Part shown: positions 34,649 through 43,289 of the stretch, piece by piece
Layout: every line of letters starts with the position of its first letter
Numbering within the stretch: position 1 is the stretch's first letter
NCBI GenBank assembly: GCA_020723365.1
Contig: DYJB01000002.1
Span: 7,749 to 57,717, forward strand
Origin: Candidatus Aquidulcis sp.
Lineage (GTDB): Bacteria > Chloroflexota > Anaerolineae > Anaerolineales > E44-bin32
Direction of reading: 5' to 3'
DNA: 49,969 nt
Program-made: the position numbers and the translations under genes
Notes under the pieces: generated by a model
The model's input: only the letters and a program-made list of their open reading frames with translations
The model's database searches: none
Told to the model about the DNA's origin: nothing

Positions 34649-35800
34649 CTAGGCCTCGACCTCCCACGGGGCACGCGCCGGATCCCCTTCGGCCAGGCAA
34701 GCCCGGATCGGCGAGGCGTGGTCCGGGAGCAGGTCAGCCATAGCGGCCAGCAGGCCGAAACAGCCAGCCAGCATCATGTCTCCGAAGGGGACCGCCAGAT
34801 AGGGCAGAAGGGCGGACGCGTGGAGCATGCCGCGGCGGGGGCCGGTGACGACCAGGCTGTGCGCTTCGGGGCGCAGGTCCAGCGGCCGCGGGTCCAGCAC
34901 GAGCGCTCCGTGTCCCATCTCGGCAAAGACCGTCTCGTGCGTCAGGCTGCCGGCGGCGAAGGAGCGCAGGTGGGCTTCCAGGCGCGGCTGGTCGAGCAGG
35001 CCGGTGTGGTGCTCGAAAACGCCCTCAATCCCGGCGGGGCCAAGCCGGAAAGCGAGGGCGTGGAAGTTCCCGACGTTGACCACCATGCGGCGAACGCGAG
35101 GGTCGAGGCTGGAATCGAACTGCGCTCCGAGGACGGCGGCGGGGGCCGTGTCCATGGCGATCAGCGGGGCATCGAAGGCATCGCCGGACTGCGCCGCGGC
35201 GCGCAGGCGGGTCATGTCGGCGGGGATTTCCGCCGCCCGATAGGCAAAGGCCGTGAGGCGGTTCTGCTGGCGAATGCGCTGCGCCAGGTAGTCGAAGCGG
35301 AACTGGCGGTCGGAGACGCCGACCGGCGCGGCGCCATGGTCGAAGACCGCCACGCCGACCGCCTGGGGCCGGAGGTCGAGGCCGAAGGCGGCGCAGGCGG
35401 TGCGCAGCGCCTCGGGATCAACGTCCCGCAGCTGGATGTGCGTGACGCCGTGGAGCTGTGCGGCCTCGTCCTCGGAGACGATCTGTACGCCCATCTCCCG
35501 CTGGACGGCCTCCAGGTCGTCGTTGAAGGTGCGCGCGGCAGCCGGTGTGGCGAACAGCTTGCGGCCGAGGCGCACGTGATCCTCGGCCGCCCAGGCGCAC
35601 GGCCCGCCCCCCATGGTCACCCCGTCGAGCAGAATCGCCTCGCCGCGCTGCGTGGCCTGCTGAATGCGGCGGCGGATGATCATGGTCGCCGAGGGCAGCA
35701 CCAGCTTGAAGCCGTTCTCGGGCGACAAGCCGGCGCGCAGCAGGTAGATGTCCTGCGTGCCGGTGCCAACGTCGATGGCGAGGTAGGTGGCGGAAGGCAT
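34649..35800 (-). CDS. DUF1786 family protein
   Basis: This 383-aa protein starts LAIDVGTGTQDIYLL, the phosphate-1 type loop of the ASKHA (actin/sugar kinase/Hsp70) fold. Then come GGGPCAWAAEDHVRLG, VAVFDHGAAPVGVSDRQFRFDYLA and VNVGNFHALAFRLG. It matches DUF1786, a family sometimes labelled, without much basis, as pyruvate formate-lyase activation related. It is encoded 37 nt after the kinase gene and probably in one operon with it. Substrate and role are unknown to me. Confidence 0.8.
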   Translation of the reverse strand: MPSATYLAIDVGTGTQDIYLLRAGLSPENGFKLVLPSATMIIRRRIQQATQRGEAILLDGVTMGGGPCAWAAEDHVRLGRKLFATPAAARTFNDDLEAVQREMGVQIVSEDEAAQLHGVTHIQLRDVDPEALRTACAAFGLDLRPQAVGVAVFDHGAAPVGVSDRQFRFDYLAQRIRQQNRLTAFAYRAAEIPADMTRLRAAAQSGDAFDAPLIAMDTAPAAVLGAQFDSSLDPRVRRMVVNVGNFHALAFRLGPAGIEGVFEHHTGLLDQPRLEAHLRSFAAGSLTHETVFAEMGHGALVLDPRPLDLRPEAHSLVVTGPRRGMLHASALLPYLAVPFGDMMLAGCFGLLAAMADLLPDHASPIRACLAEGDPARAPWEVEA

Positions 35801-35837
35801 GGCAGACGACAGGCGGCCGGCGCCCGGCCGCTAGCCC

Positions 35838-37862
35838 CTAGGTGCCGGGCAGCGGCTGCCAATCCGGCTGCATGTCGCGGCTGGTCGACGACTGGGTCAG
35901 ATTGGTTTCGTTCCCACCGCCGACGGGCATGAGGTAGATCTCGGGATTCTGGTCGCGGGTGGAGGTGAAGACGATGAAGCGGCCATCGGGCGAGAAGGCC
36001 GGCTCCTTGTTGCCGGCCGAGTTGGTCAGCTTCTGCCAGCGCTTCGGGTCGTTGGCGGGCACGATGTAGATCTCGTTGGATCCAGGCTGCTTCCAGGTGA
36101 AGGTCAGGAAGGTCCCATCGGCCGACCAGTCGAGGTGATCGGCGCCGATGATGGTGTCGCTGCGGTCGAAGGCCGAGGGGGTGGGAGCGACCCCTTCCGT
36201 CGCCAGGGCGCCGGGGTGGAAGTAGATGCGCCCCGGGGCGCCGTTGATGGAGGCCACCACGGCCAGGCGGGCTCCGTCGGGGGACCAGGCGGCCGAGAAC
36301 TCGACGGCGTTGAAGTCGGGCGAGTAGCTGTAGTTGCGCGGCCTGCCGAGCGAGCACGAGCCGGGCGATGGCTGGCAGGCGAGGTCGGCGACGAAGACCT
36401 GACGCAGGTTGTTGCTGCGCGTTGAGGCGAAGGCGATGCGCAGGCCATCCGGCGCCCAGGCCGGGTCGGTGTCGTCGCCGGGGGCGGCGGTCAGGTTGGT
36501 GATGCCCGTGCCGTCGAGGTTCATCACCCAGACGTCGCTTCCGAGCTTGTTGCCGAAGGAATCGGTTCCTCCGGGCGCGATGAACAGCAGTCGCCGGCCG
36601 TCGGGCGACCAGCGCGGCTGAGCCTTGTCGCCCGGGCCGAAGGTCAGCTGGCGCGGCCCGGTACCGTCCGGATAGACGGACCAGATTTGCAGCGTGCGGC
36701 CGTCCTCGCGATCGCTGACGAAGGCGATCACGCCTCCGCCGCCAAGGAGCGCGGCCGGCGAGGTCGGCGTGGCGGCGGGGGTATCGGTGACCGCGAGGGC
36801 GGGCGTTGCTGGTGGAGGAGGCGTGTCACTGGGAAGGCTGAACTCGGTCGCCGTGGGCAGGACGGCGGCGAGGGGCGGCTCGGGGGTGGCCGTGGCGCTG
36901 CGGCCGACACCCAGGAGGGGAGCGGCGATGAGCAGGGCTGCGCCGCCCACGACGAGGGCCAGCAGGAGGCCGCCGCCGGCGAGCACGGGGATCCAAGGGA
37001 AGGGCCGGCGGACGGCGGCGGGCCGGGCGACGACCGTCGGCGGCGCGGCACGCACCGTGGCGGCGTCCAGGCGGCCATGCAGTGCTTCACGGAAGGTGCC
37101 GATGTCGGGGAAGCGCGCCGCCTGCTCGATCGAGAGCGCCCGGGCGATGGCGGCATCCAGCGCCGGCGAGACGGCCGGGTTGAGGGCGCGGGCTGAGCGC
37201 AGCTCGACCTTGTCGAGCATGCGCTCGATGCTGTCGGTGGGCGGTCGGCCGGTGAGCAGCGAGTAGAGCGTCGCCGCCAGGGCGTACTGGTCGGTGCGGG
37301 CGTCGGTGCGCGCCCCGCCATACTGCTCGGGAGGCGAGTAGCCCGGCGTCAGGCCGCGGGCGCCGGTGGACGTCTGCGATTGATCGAAGACCTTGGCCAG
37401 GCCGAAGTCGACCAGCACGGGCGTGCCGTCGGGCTGAAGCTTGACATTGGCCGGCTTGATGTCGCGGTGGATGATGGGGGGCTGCCGGGAGTGCAGGTAC
37501 GCGAGGGCGTCGCACAGCGCCTCGGCCCAGTTCAGCACCTCGTCCACCGTCGGCGGTTGCCGCTGGGCGCGCGAATGCAGGTCCTCGCCCTCGATGAAAT
37601 CCATGACGAGGTACTGGTGACCCTCGAGCAGGAAGTGGTCGGTGACGCGGGGCAAGTTCGGGTGCCGCAGGCCGGCCAGGAGCGAGGCCTCGCGATGGAA
37701 CTGGCGCTCGGAGTCGGGCGAGGCGTTCAGGTTCTCCTTGACCGCCACGCGCAGCTGCAGCGTCTGGTCAAACGCAACGTAGACGGCGCCCATGCCGCCC
37801 TTGCCGAGCATGCCTTCGATCCGGTAGCGATCATGCAGGGAGGATCCGGGTTCAAGGGCCAT
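35838..37862 (-). CDS. Membrane Ser/Thr protein kinase with extracellular beta-propeller
   Basis: This 674-aa protein has a Hanks-type kinase domain (residues 10-270; GKGGMGAVY, VAVKEN, HRDIKPANVKL, VDFGLAK, TPGYSPPEQY). A short linker and one membrane helix (about 298-325) follow, then a TolB/WD40-like beta-propeller of about 310 residues made of repeats (PDGTGPRQLTFGPGD, WSPDGRRLLFIA, WAPDGLRIAFAST, FSPDGRFIVFTSTRD). All kinase catalytic residues are present. It should sense an extracytoplasmic ligand and phosphorylate cytoplasmic targets. The start at 37862 lies 7 nt after TACAAT on the minus strand, so the mRNA is probably leaderless. Confidence 0.93.
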   Translation of the reverse strand: MALEPGSSLHDRYRIEGMLGKGGMGAVYVAFDQTLQLRVAVKENLNASPDSERQFHREASLLAGLRHPNLPRVTDHFLLEGHQYLVMDFIEGEDLHSRAQRQPPTVDEVLNWAEALCDALAYLHSRQPPIIHRDIKPANVKLQPDGTPVLVDFGLAKVFDQSQTSTGARGLTPGYSPPEQYGGARTDARTDQYALAATLYSLLTGRPPTDSIERMLDKVELRSARALNPAVSPALDAAIARALSIEQAARFPDIGTFREALHGRLDAATVRAAPPTVVARPAAVRRPFPWIPVLAGGGLLLALVVGGAALLIAAPLLGVGRSATATPEPPLAAVLPTATEFSLPSDTPPPPATPALAVTDTPAATPTSPAALLGGGGVIAFVSDREDGRTLQIWSVYPDGTGPRQLTFGPGDKAQPRWSPDGRRLLFIAPGGTDSFGNKLGSDVWVMNLDGTGITNLTAAPGDDTDPAWAPDGLRIAFASTRSNNLRQVFVADLACQPSPGSCSLGRPRNYSYSPDFNAVEFSAAWSPDGARLAVVASINGAPGRIYFHPGALATEGVAPTPSAFDRSDTIIGADHLDWSADGTFLTFTWKQPGSNEIYIVPANDPKRWQKLTNSAGNKEPAFSPDGRFIVFTSTRDQNPEIYLMPVGGGNETNLTQSSTSRDMQPDWQPLPGT

Positions 37863-37869
37863 GGCGGGG

Positions 37870-37875
37870 ATTGTA
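37870..37875 (-). promoter_or_regulatory. -10 box giving a leaderless kinase mRNA
   Basis: On the minus strand TACAAT (37875-37870) ends 7 nt before the ATG at 37862. No Shine-Dalgarno is visible. Confidence 0.5.
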
Positions 37876-37945
37876 GCCACAGGAGGACGGGGTGGCAACC
37901 CGAGCGGCCGGCGCAGCCTGAGACAGCCCCAGGGACCGGCCGCCG

Positions 37946-37966
37946 CTCCCTACCATCGGTAGGGAG
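37946..37966. promoter_or_regulatory. 21-bp inverted repeat, copy 1 (upstream operator of fdh operon)
   Basis: Arms CTCCCTACC and GGTAGGGAG with a 3-nt spacer ATC. An identical 21-mer lies 138 bp downstream at 38084-38104. Copy 1 is centred about 105 bp before the expected start site. It also lies about 70 bp before the divergent kinase promoter. Confidence 0.75.
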
Positions 37967-38048
37967 ATCCGCCGCCGGGACTAGGATGTGCGGCGGGAGG
38001 GCTTTCGGACAGGTGACAGATGTCGCTGGAGCGGTTTGTAGGCCGTGC

Positions 38049-38054
38049 TATAGT
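38049..38054 (+). promoter_or_regulatory. Putative -10 box of the fdh operon
   Basis: TATAGT with only a poor -35 match (CTGGAG at 38026-38031), so an activator is likely needed. The start site would be near 38061, about 85 nt before nuoE. Confidence 0.4.
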
Positions 38055-38083
38055 CTCCTTACGAAGGTGCGCCAGGGCGCCTC

Positions 38084-38104
38084 CTCCCTACCATCGGTAG
38101 GGAG
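38084..38104. promoter_or_regulatory. 21-bp inverted repeat, copy 2 (downstream operator of fdh operon)
   Basis: Identical to copy 1 at 37946. It is centred about 33 bp downstream of the expected start site, inside the leader. In RNA it would form a 9-bp hairpin. Confidence 0.75.
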
Positions 38105-38146
38105 GCGTTGCGGCGTCCGGGTGCCCAAGGGAGGGACTGCGACGCC

Positions 38147-38686
38147 ATGCACCGACGCGTCTCCGCCAACCCGATCCGCCGCTTCAATTACCAGGGCGAC
38201 CCGCTGGCCGAGCCGGCGCCCGCCGATCTGATGGAGATCCTGGACCGCTACCGGGGCCAGCGTGATGCGCTGATCACGGTGCTGGAGGAGATCCAGGCCC
38301 GCTACTCCTTCCTCCCCGCCAAGCATCTTCAGTATGCCTCGCGGGAGCTGGGCTTCCCGCTGGCGCAGGTCTACGGCATTTCGACCTTCTACAATGTCTT
38401 CAAGCTGACGGCGCCCGGCCGCTACCAGGTGCGCGTGTGCAAGGGAACAGCCTGCCACGTCAATCGCTCGTCGGCCATGCTCGACCACCTGAGCGAGAAG
38501 CTGGGCATCCATGAGGATGAGACCACAGCCGACGGACTGTTCACGCTGCAGACCGTCGCCTGCATGGGCGCCTGCAGCCTGGCGCCGGTGATGGTCATCA
38601 ACGATCAGACGTACGGCCGCATGACCCCCGACCTGTCGTGGGAGATCCTGTCCGAGCTCGTGGCCACCGAGCGGCCGCGGGTGTAG
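38147..38686 (+). CDS. NuoE-like [2Fe-2S] subunit of NAD-linked formate dehydrogenase
   Basis: This 179-aa protein has a helical N-terminal domain (residues 25-75; YSFLPAKHLQYASRELGFPLAQVYGISTFYNVF) and a thioredoxin-like [2Fe-2S] domain with C-x4-C (CKGTAC, near 101) and CMGAC (near 142). It is the 24-kDa type subunit that, with NuoF, passes electrons between the catalytic subunit and NAD. The ATG at 38147 has GGGAGGGA 10 nt upstream. It heads an operon with nuoF (9-nt gap) and fdhA (13-nt gap). Confidence 0.92.
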   Translation: MHRRVSANPIRRFNYQGDPLAEPAPADLMEILDRYRGQRDALITVLEEIQARYSFLPAKHLQYASRELGFPLAQVYGISTFYNVFKLTAPGRYQVRVCKGTACHVNRSSAMLDHLSEKLGIHEDETTADGLFTLQTVACMGACSLAPVMVINDQTYGRMTPDLSWEILSELVATERPRV

Positions 38687-38695
38687 GAGGACGCC

Positions 38696-40318
38696 ATGAG
38701 CACCGTCATTCGCATCGGCACCTCCACGTGCGGGCAGGCGGCGGGGGCCGAATCGGTCGTCAGCGCCGTCAACGCCTACGTCGATCGCCGTCAGGTTCCG
38801 GTGACGGTCCAGCGCACCGGCTGCCTGGGCGCCTGCCACAACGAGCCGCTGGTGGAAGTGACCGACAACGACGTGGCCGTCCTCTACGGGCCGGTCAGCC
38901 CCGAGCGCGTCAGCCTGGTGCTGGACCGGCACTTCGGGGGCGGAGGCGGCCGCTGGGTCGATCCGTCGTGGATCCTCAGCCGGCGTCCCGATCACGACGA
39001 CTTCCCCTTCCTGGCGCGGCAGACCAAGGTGACCACCCGCCTGTGCGGCGTCATCGATCCGATGTCGCTCGACGACTACCTGGCCAACGGCGGGTACATG
39101 GCGTTGCGCGACGCGCTGCGCATGCCGCCGGAGAAGGTCATTGCCGCCGTCAAGGACTCGCGCCTGCGCGGGCGCGGGGGCGCGGGCTTCTCGACCGGCA
39201 CCAAGTGGGAGATCACCCGCCGCCAGCCGGCCAGCCCCAAGTTCCTGATCTGCAACGCCGACGAGGGCGACCCGGGCGCCTTCATGAACCGCACCATGAT
39301 CGAGGGCGATCCGCACCGCGTCCTGGAAGGCATGCTCATCGCCGCCTGGGCCATCGGCGCCTCCAAGGGCTACCTGTACGTGCGGGCCGAATACCCGCTG
39401 GCGGTCAAGGCGCTGCGCAATGCCATTCGCCAGGCTGCCGAGTATGGCGTCACCGGCAAGAACATCCTCGGCAGCGGCCTGGATTTCGAGTTCGTGATCA
39501 AAGAGGGCGCCGGGGCCTTCGTCTGCGGCGAGGAGACGGCGCTGATGCACTCGATCGAAGGGCAGCGCGGGACGCCGAGCATGCGCCCGCCCTATCCCTC
39601 GGTGGCCGGCCTGTGGGGCTATCCCACCAACATCAACAACGTCGAGTCCTTCGCCAGCATTCCCTCCATCCTGCTGCACGGGCCGGCCTGGTTCGCCGCC
39701 CTGGGGACGGAGCAGTCCGGCGGGACCAAGGCCTTCGCCCTCACCGGCGCCGTGCGCGCCTCCGGGCTGGTGGAGGTGCCGCTGGGAACCCCGCTGCGCA
39801 CGCTGGTGGAGGAGATCGGCGGCGGCTGTAAGAGCGACCGGCCGGTGAAGGCCGTCCAGCTGGGGGGCCCATCGGGAGGGTGCGTGCCGGCCGAACTGCT
39901 CGACACGCGCATCGACTACGAGGACCTGCGGCGCACCGGCGCCATCATGGGTTCGGGCGGCATGGTGGTGGTCGACGACACGACCTGCATGGTCGATTTC
40001 GCCCGCTACTTCCTGACCTTCACCCAGGACGAATCCTGCGGCAAGTGCGTGCCGTGCCGCGTCGGCACGCGCAAGATGCTCGGCATCCTGACCAAGATCT
40101 GTCACGGGCAGGGGACGCATCAGGACCTGGAGAGGCTGACGCGCCTGTGCGAGACGGTGCGCACCGGATCGTTGTGCGGCCTGGGCACCACGGCGCCCAA
40201 TCCCGTCCTGACGACCATGCGCTACTTCGAGCGCGAGTATGTGGCGCACGTCGATGCCGGGCTGTGCCCCGCCGGGATCTGCAGCATGCGTCCCGGCACG
40301 TCCACCCGGGCTGCCTGA
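38696..40318 (+). CDS. NuoF-like NAD(P)- and FMN-binding subunit of formate dehydrogenase
   Basis: This 540-aa protein has an N-terminal thioredoxin-like [2Fe-2S] domain (residues 1-85, GCLGACHNEPLVEV). The FMN/NAD fold follows (GRGGAGFSTGTKWE near 160, CNADEGDPGAF, ETALMHSIEGQRGTPSMRPPYP), then the SLBB domain and the [4Fe-4S] site (ESCGKCVPCRVGTRKM ... GSLCGLGTTAPNP). It ends with VAHVDAGLCPAGIC and then stops. HydB-type homologues continue from this CPAG-C segment into a two-cluster ferredoxin domain, which is missing here. That fits plain NAD(P) coupling, or bifurcation with different wiring. Confidence 0.93.
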   Translation: MSTVIRIGTSTCGQAAGAESVVSAVNAYVDRRQVPVTVQRTGCLGACHNEPLVEVTDNDVAVLYGPVSPERVSLVLDRHFGGGGGRWVDPSWILSRRPDHDDFPFLARQTKVTTRLCGVIDPMSLDDYLANGGYMALRDALRMPPEKVIAAVKDSRLRGRGGAGFSTGTKWEITRRQPASPKFLICNADEGDPGAFMNRTMIEGDPHRVLEGMLIAAWAIGASKGYLYVRAEYPLAVKALRNAIRQAAEYGVTGKNILGSGLDFEFVIKEGAGAFVCGEETALMHSIEGQRGTPSMRPPYPSVAGLWGYPTNINNVESFASIPSILLHGPAWFAALGTEQSGGTKAFALTGAVRASGLVEVPLGTPLRTLVEEIGGGCKSDRPVKAVQLGGPSGGCVPAELLDTRIDYEDLRRTGAIMGSGGMVVVDDTTCMVDFARYFLTFTQDESCGKCVPCRVGTRKMLGILTKICHGQGTHQDLERLTRLCETVRTGSLCGLGTTAPNPVLTTMRYFEREYVAHVDAGLCPAGICSMRPGTSTRAA

Positions 40319-40331
40319 GCGGAGGGTTGCC

Positions 40332-43175
40332 ATGATCTCCCTGACACTGGACGGCCGAGCGATCCAGGTGCAGCCCGGGACCAACGTCCTGCAGGCGGCC
40401 CTGTCCAACGGCATCCACATTCCGCACCTGTGCCATCACCCCGACCTGCGCCCGTCCGGCGGCTGCCGTCTGTGCATGGTCGAGATCGGCGGCCGGCCGA
40501 ACCCGGCGGCGGCGTGCGGGCTGCTGGCCGAAGAGGGCATGGCCGTCACGACTCAGAGCGAGCGCCTGACGGAGATGCGCCGCGAGATCATCGACCTGTT
40601 CGTCTCCGATCACCCGCTGCGCTGCGTCACGTGCGACAAGAACGGCGTGTGTGCCCTGCAGCGCTACGCCTACGACTACGGCATCTCCGAAACCAGTTTC
40701 GACTTCGAGCTCTCGCGCACGCTGTACCAGGACGACAACCCGATGTTCGTGCGCGACCACCAGTACTGCATCCTGTGCGGACGGTGCACGCGGGTGTGCG
40801 ACGAAATCGTGGGCGCCAATGCCATCGAGATCTCCGGCCGCGGCTTCGTCAGCCACGTGGCCACACCCTTCGATTGGGCCATGTCGGACTCCACCTGCGT
40901 CTTCTGCGGAAACTGCGTGCAGGTCTGCCCGGTGGCGGCGCTGATGCCGCGCGGCCGGATCGGCATGGGGCGCGAGTGGGAGCTCGAGCACGTGCGCACG
41001 ATCTGCGGCTACTGCGGCGTGGGCTGCGGCATCGACTACGCCGCCAAGGACGGCAAGATCCTCTACGCCCAGGGCTTCCCGGAGGCGGTCGTCAACGGCG
41101 AGTTCCTGTGCGTGAAGGGCCGCTTCGGGTGGGACTTCGTCGGGAACCCCGAGCGCCTCACCCGGCCGCTGGTGCGGCGCGACCTGGCACACCGCCTGGG
41201 CCTGATCGACGATCCCTTCTCCCTGCCGGAAGAGTCGGTCTTCACCAGCCGTATCGGGGTGGAGAACTTCGTGCCGGTCGACTGGGAGACGGCCGTCGAC
41301 ATCGTGGCCGGGCAACTGCTGGGCACGGTGGAGGCGCACGGACCGGACGCCGTCGCCGGGCTGACCTCGGCCCGCTGCACGAATGAGGACAACTACCTCT
41401 TCCAGAAGCTGATGCGGGTTGGGATCGGGACCAATAACATCGACCATTGCGCCCGGCTTTGACACAGCTCCACCGTCACCGGTCTGGTGACAGCGTTCGG
41501 CAGCGGGGCGATGACCAACAGCATTCGTGAGATCCGGCAGGCCGACTGCATCCTGATCACCGGCTCGAACACGGCTGAATCGCACCCGGTGATCAGCTAC
41601 GAAGTCATCCGGGCGGTCAAGAGCGGCGCCAACCTGATCCTCATTGACCCGCGCCGCGTGCCGCTGGCCCGCCACGCGACGCACTACCTGCAGGCACAAC
41701 CGGGAACCGATATCTACGTCTTTCTGGCCATGGCGCACCTCATCCTGCGGGAGGGGCTGGCCGACACGGAGTTCCTGGCGCAGCGTGTGGAAGGCTTCGA
41801 AGACTTCCGCGCCTGCGTGGCCGAGCACACTCCCGAAGCCGCCGCCCTCATCTCGGGGGTGCCGGCCGAGCAGATCGAGACGGCGGCGCGCCTGTACGCC
41901 GGCGGTGAGCGCGCCTTCGGCACCTCGGCCTTCGGCGAGGGGCGCGGGCACTCGACGATCCTGTACGCCATGGGCATCACCCAGCGGTCGATCGGAACGC
42001 AGCTGGTGCAGATGCTCGCCAACCTGGCCATGCTCACCGGGCAGGTGGGCAAGCCTTCCACCGGCGTCAATCCGCTGCGGGGCCAGTCGAATGTCCAGGG
42101 AGCCTGCGATGTCGGCGGGCTGCCGGAGTACCTGCCCGGCTACCAGCGCGTGGAGGACGACGTCAAACGCCGCCAGGTGGCGCAGGCGTGGGGACTGGAC
42201 GACCTGCCCTCCCGCGCCGGGCTGACGGTGGTCGAGATGATGCACGCCGCCGCCGAAGGCAAGCTCAAGGCCATGTACGTCATGGGGGAGAACCCCCTCA
42301 TGTCGGACCCGGACCTGCAGCACGTCGAGAAGGCGCTTCGCAACCTGGACTTCCTGGTGGTGCAGGACATCTTCTTCAATGAGACGGCGCAGCTGGCGCA
42401 CGTCATCCTTCCGGCGGCGGCCTCGCTCGAGAAGGACGGCACGATGACGAACACGGAGCGCCGCGTGCAGCTGCTGCGCCCCGTGGTCCGGGCCCCCGGC
42501 GAGGCCCGGCCTGACTGGTCGATCCTGGCGGAGGTGGGCACGCGCATCGACCGCCGGCGCGCCCTGGAACGCGAGGTCGAGTTCTGGGAATTCGCTTCGA
42601 CGGCCGACGTCATGGACGAGATCGCGACCGTTACGCCGATCTACCGGGGCGTACGCCACCACCGGCTGCGCCAGGCCGGCCTCACCTGGCCGGTGCCGGA
42701 CGCCCGGCACCCGGGAACACCCACGCTGCACGTGGGCACGTTCTCGCGCGGCAAGGGCCAGATGCTGCCGGTGACGGCCCAGATGCCGGCCGAGCAGCCC
42801 GACGCCGAGTATCCGCTGATCCTCTCGACCGGGCGCACGCTCTACCACTACCACTCGGGGACGATGACGCGCCGCAGTGAGGGTTTGGCGTGGCGTGAAC
42901 CGCGCAGCTATGCCGAGATCAACGAGGCGGATGCGGCCCGGCTTGGCGCGCGGGACGGCGGCCCGATCGTGATCGTGAGCCGGCGCGGCCAGGTACGGAC
43001 GCAGGCCCGGGTGGGGAAGCGCGTGCCGGCAGGCACGGTCTTCCTTTCCTTTCACTGGCGCGAGGCGCCGGCCAATCTGTTGACGCACGATTTCGGTCTC
43101 GACCCGAAGGCCAAGATCCCGGAGTACAAGATCTGCGCGGTGCGGGTGGAAGTGCCCAAGCGCGGGCGGGGCTGA
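40332..43175 (+). CDS. fdhA: Formate dehydrogenase catalytic subunit, selenoprotein (in-frame TGA = Sec377)
   Basis: The gene reads as one 947-aa protein only if TGA 41460-41462 is decoded as selenocysteine. Upstream it encodes a [2Fe-2S] domain (residues 1-80), a His/Cys cluster (HPLRCVTCDKNGVC), a ferredoxin pair (CILCGRCTRVC, CVFCGNCVQVC) and the molybdopterin [4Fe-4S] motif (CGYCGVGC). The TGA sits in CARL-U-HSST, exactly where Sec lies in FDH-H (CARV-U-HGPS). After it the frame continues without break (GSGAMTNSIREI, GSNTAESHPV, NPLRGQSNVQGACDVGGLPEYLPGY). It oxidises formate or reduces CO2 at a Mo/W-bis-MGD site. No sel genes are in the window. Confidence 0.93.
41460..41491 (+). promoter_or_regulatory. 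SECIS element directing selenocysteine at TGA 41460
   Basis: Directly after the TGA (12 nt on) a 6-bp perfect stem GTCACC (41475-41480)/GGTGAC (41486-41491) closes a GGTCT loop. Both the loop and its distance (GGT CTG as codons +7 and +8) equal those of E. coli fdhF. SelB binds this loop in the known cases. Confidence 0.85.
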
Positions 43176-43198
43176 GCCCGCATCCCCCGGCATGCGAA

Positions 43199-43222
43199 GG
43201 GCTGGCCCGTGCCAGCCCCTTT
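43199..43222 (+). terminator. Terminator of the nuoE-nuoF-fdhA operon
   Basis: An 8-bp stem GGGCTGGC/GCCAGCCC with loop CCGT and a short CTTT tail, just 23 nt past the fdhA stop. Confidence 0.75.
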
Positions 43223-43236
43223 CGCGCCCGGAATCA

Positions 43237-43265
43237 TTGCGGAAACGCGCCATCGCTGGTAGAAG
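43237..43265 (+). promoter_or_regulatory. Putative promoter of fdhD
   Basis: TTGCGG (43237-43242), 17 nt, TAGAAG (43260-43265). fdhD would then be transcribed on its own as well as by read-through. Confidence 0.45.
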
Positions 43266-43289
43266 TCCCTGACGGGGACAGGAGATCGA

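Noticed and set aside
41487..43175. A separate molybdopterin oxidoreductase gene starting at GTG 41487
   Set aside because: It lacks the N-terminal clusters and the active-site residue. It is the second half of the selenoprotein read from after the TGA.
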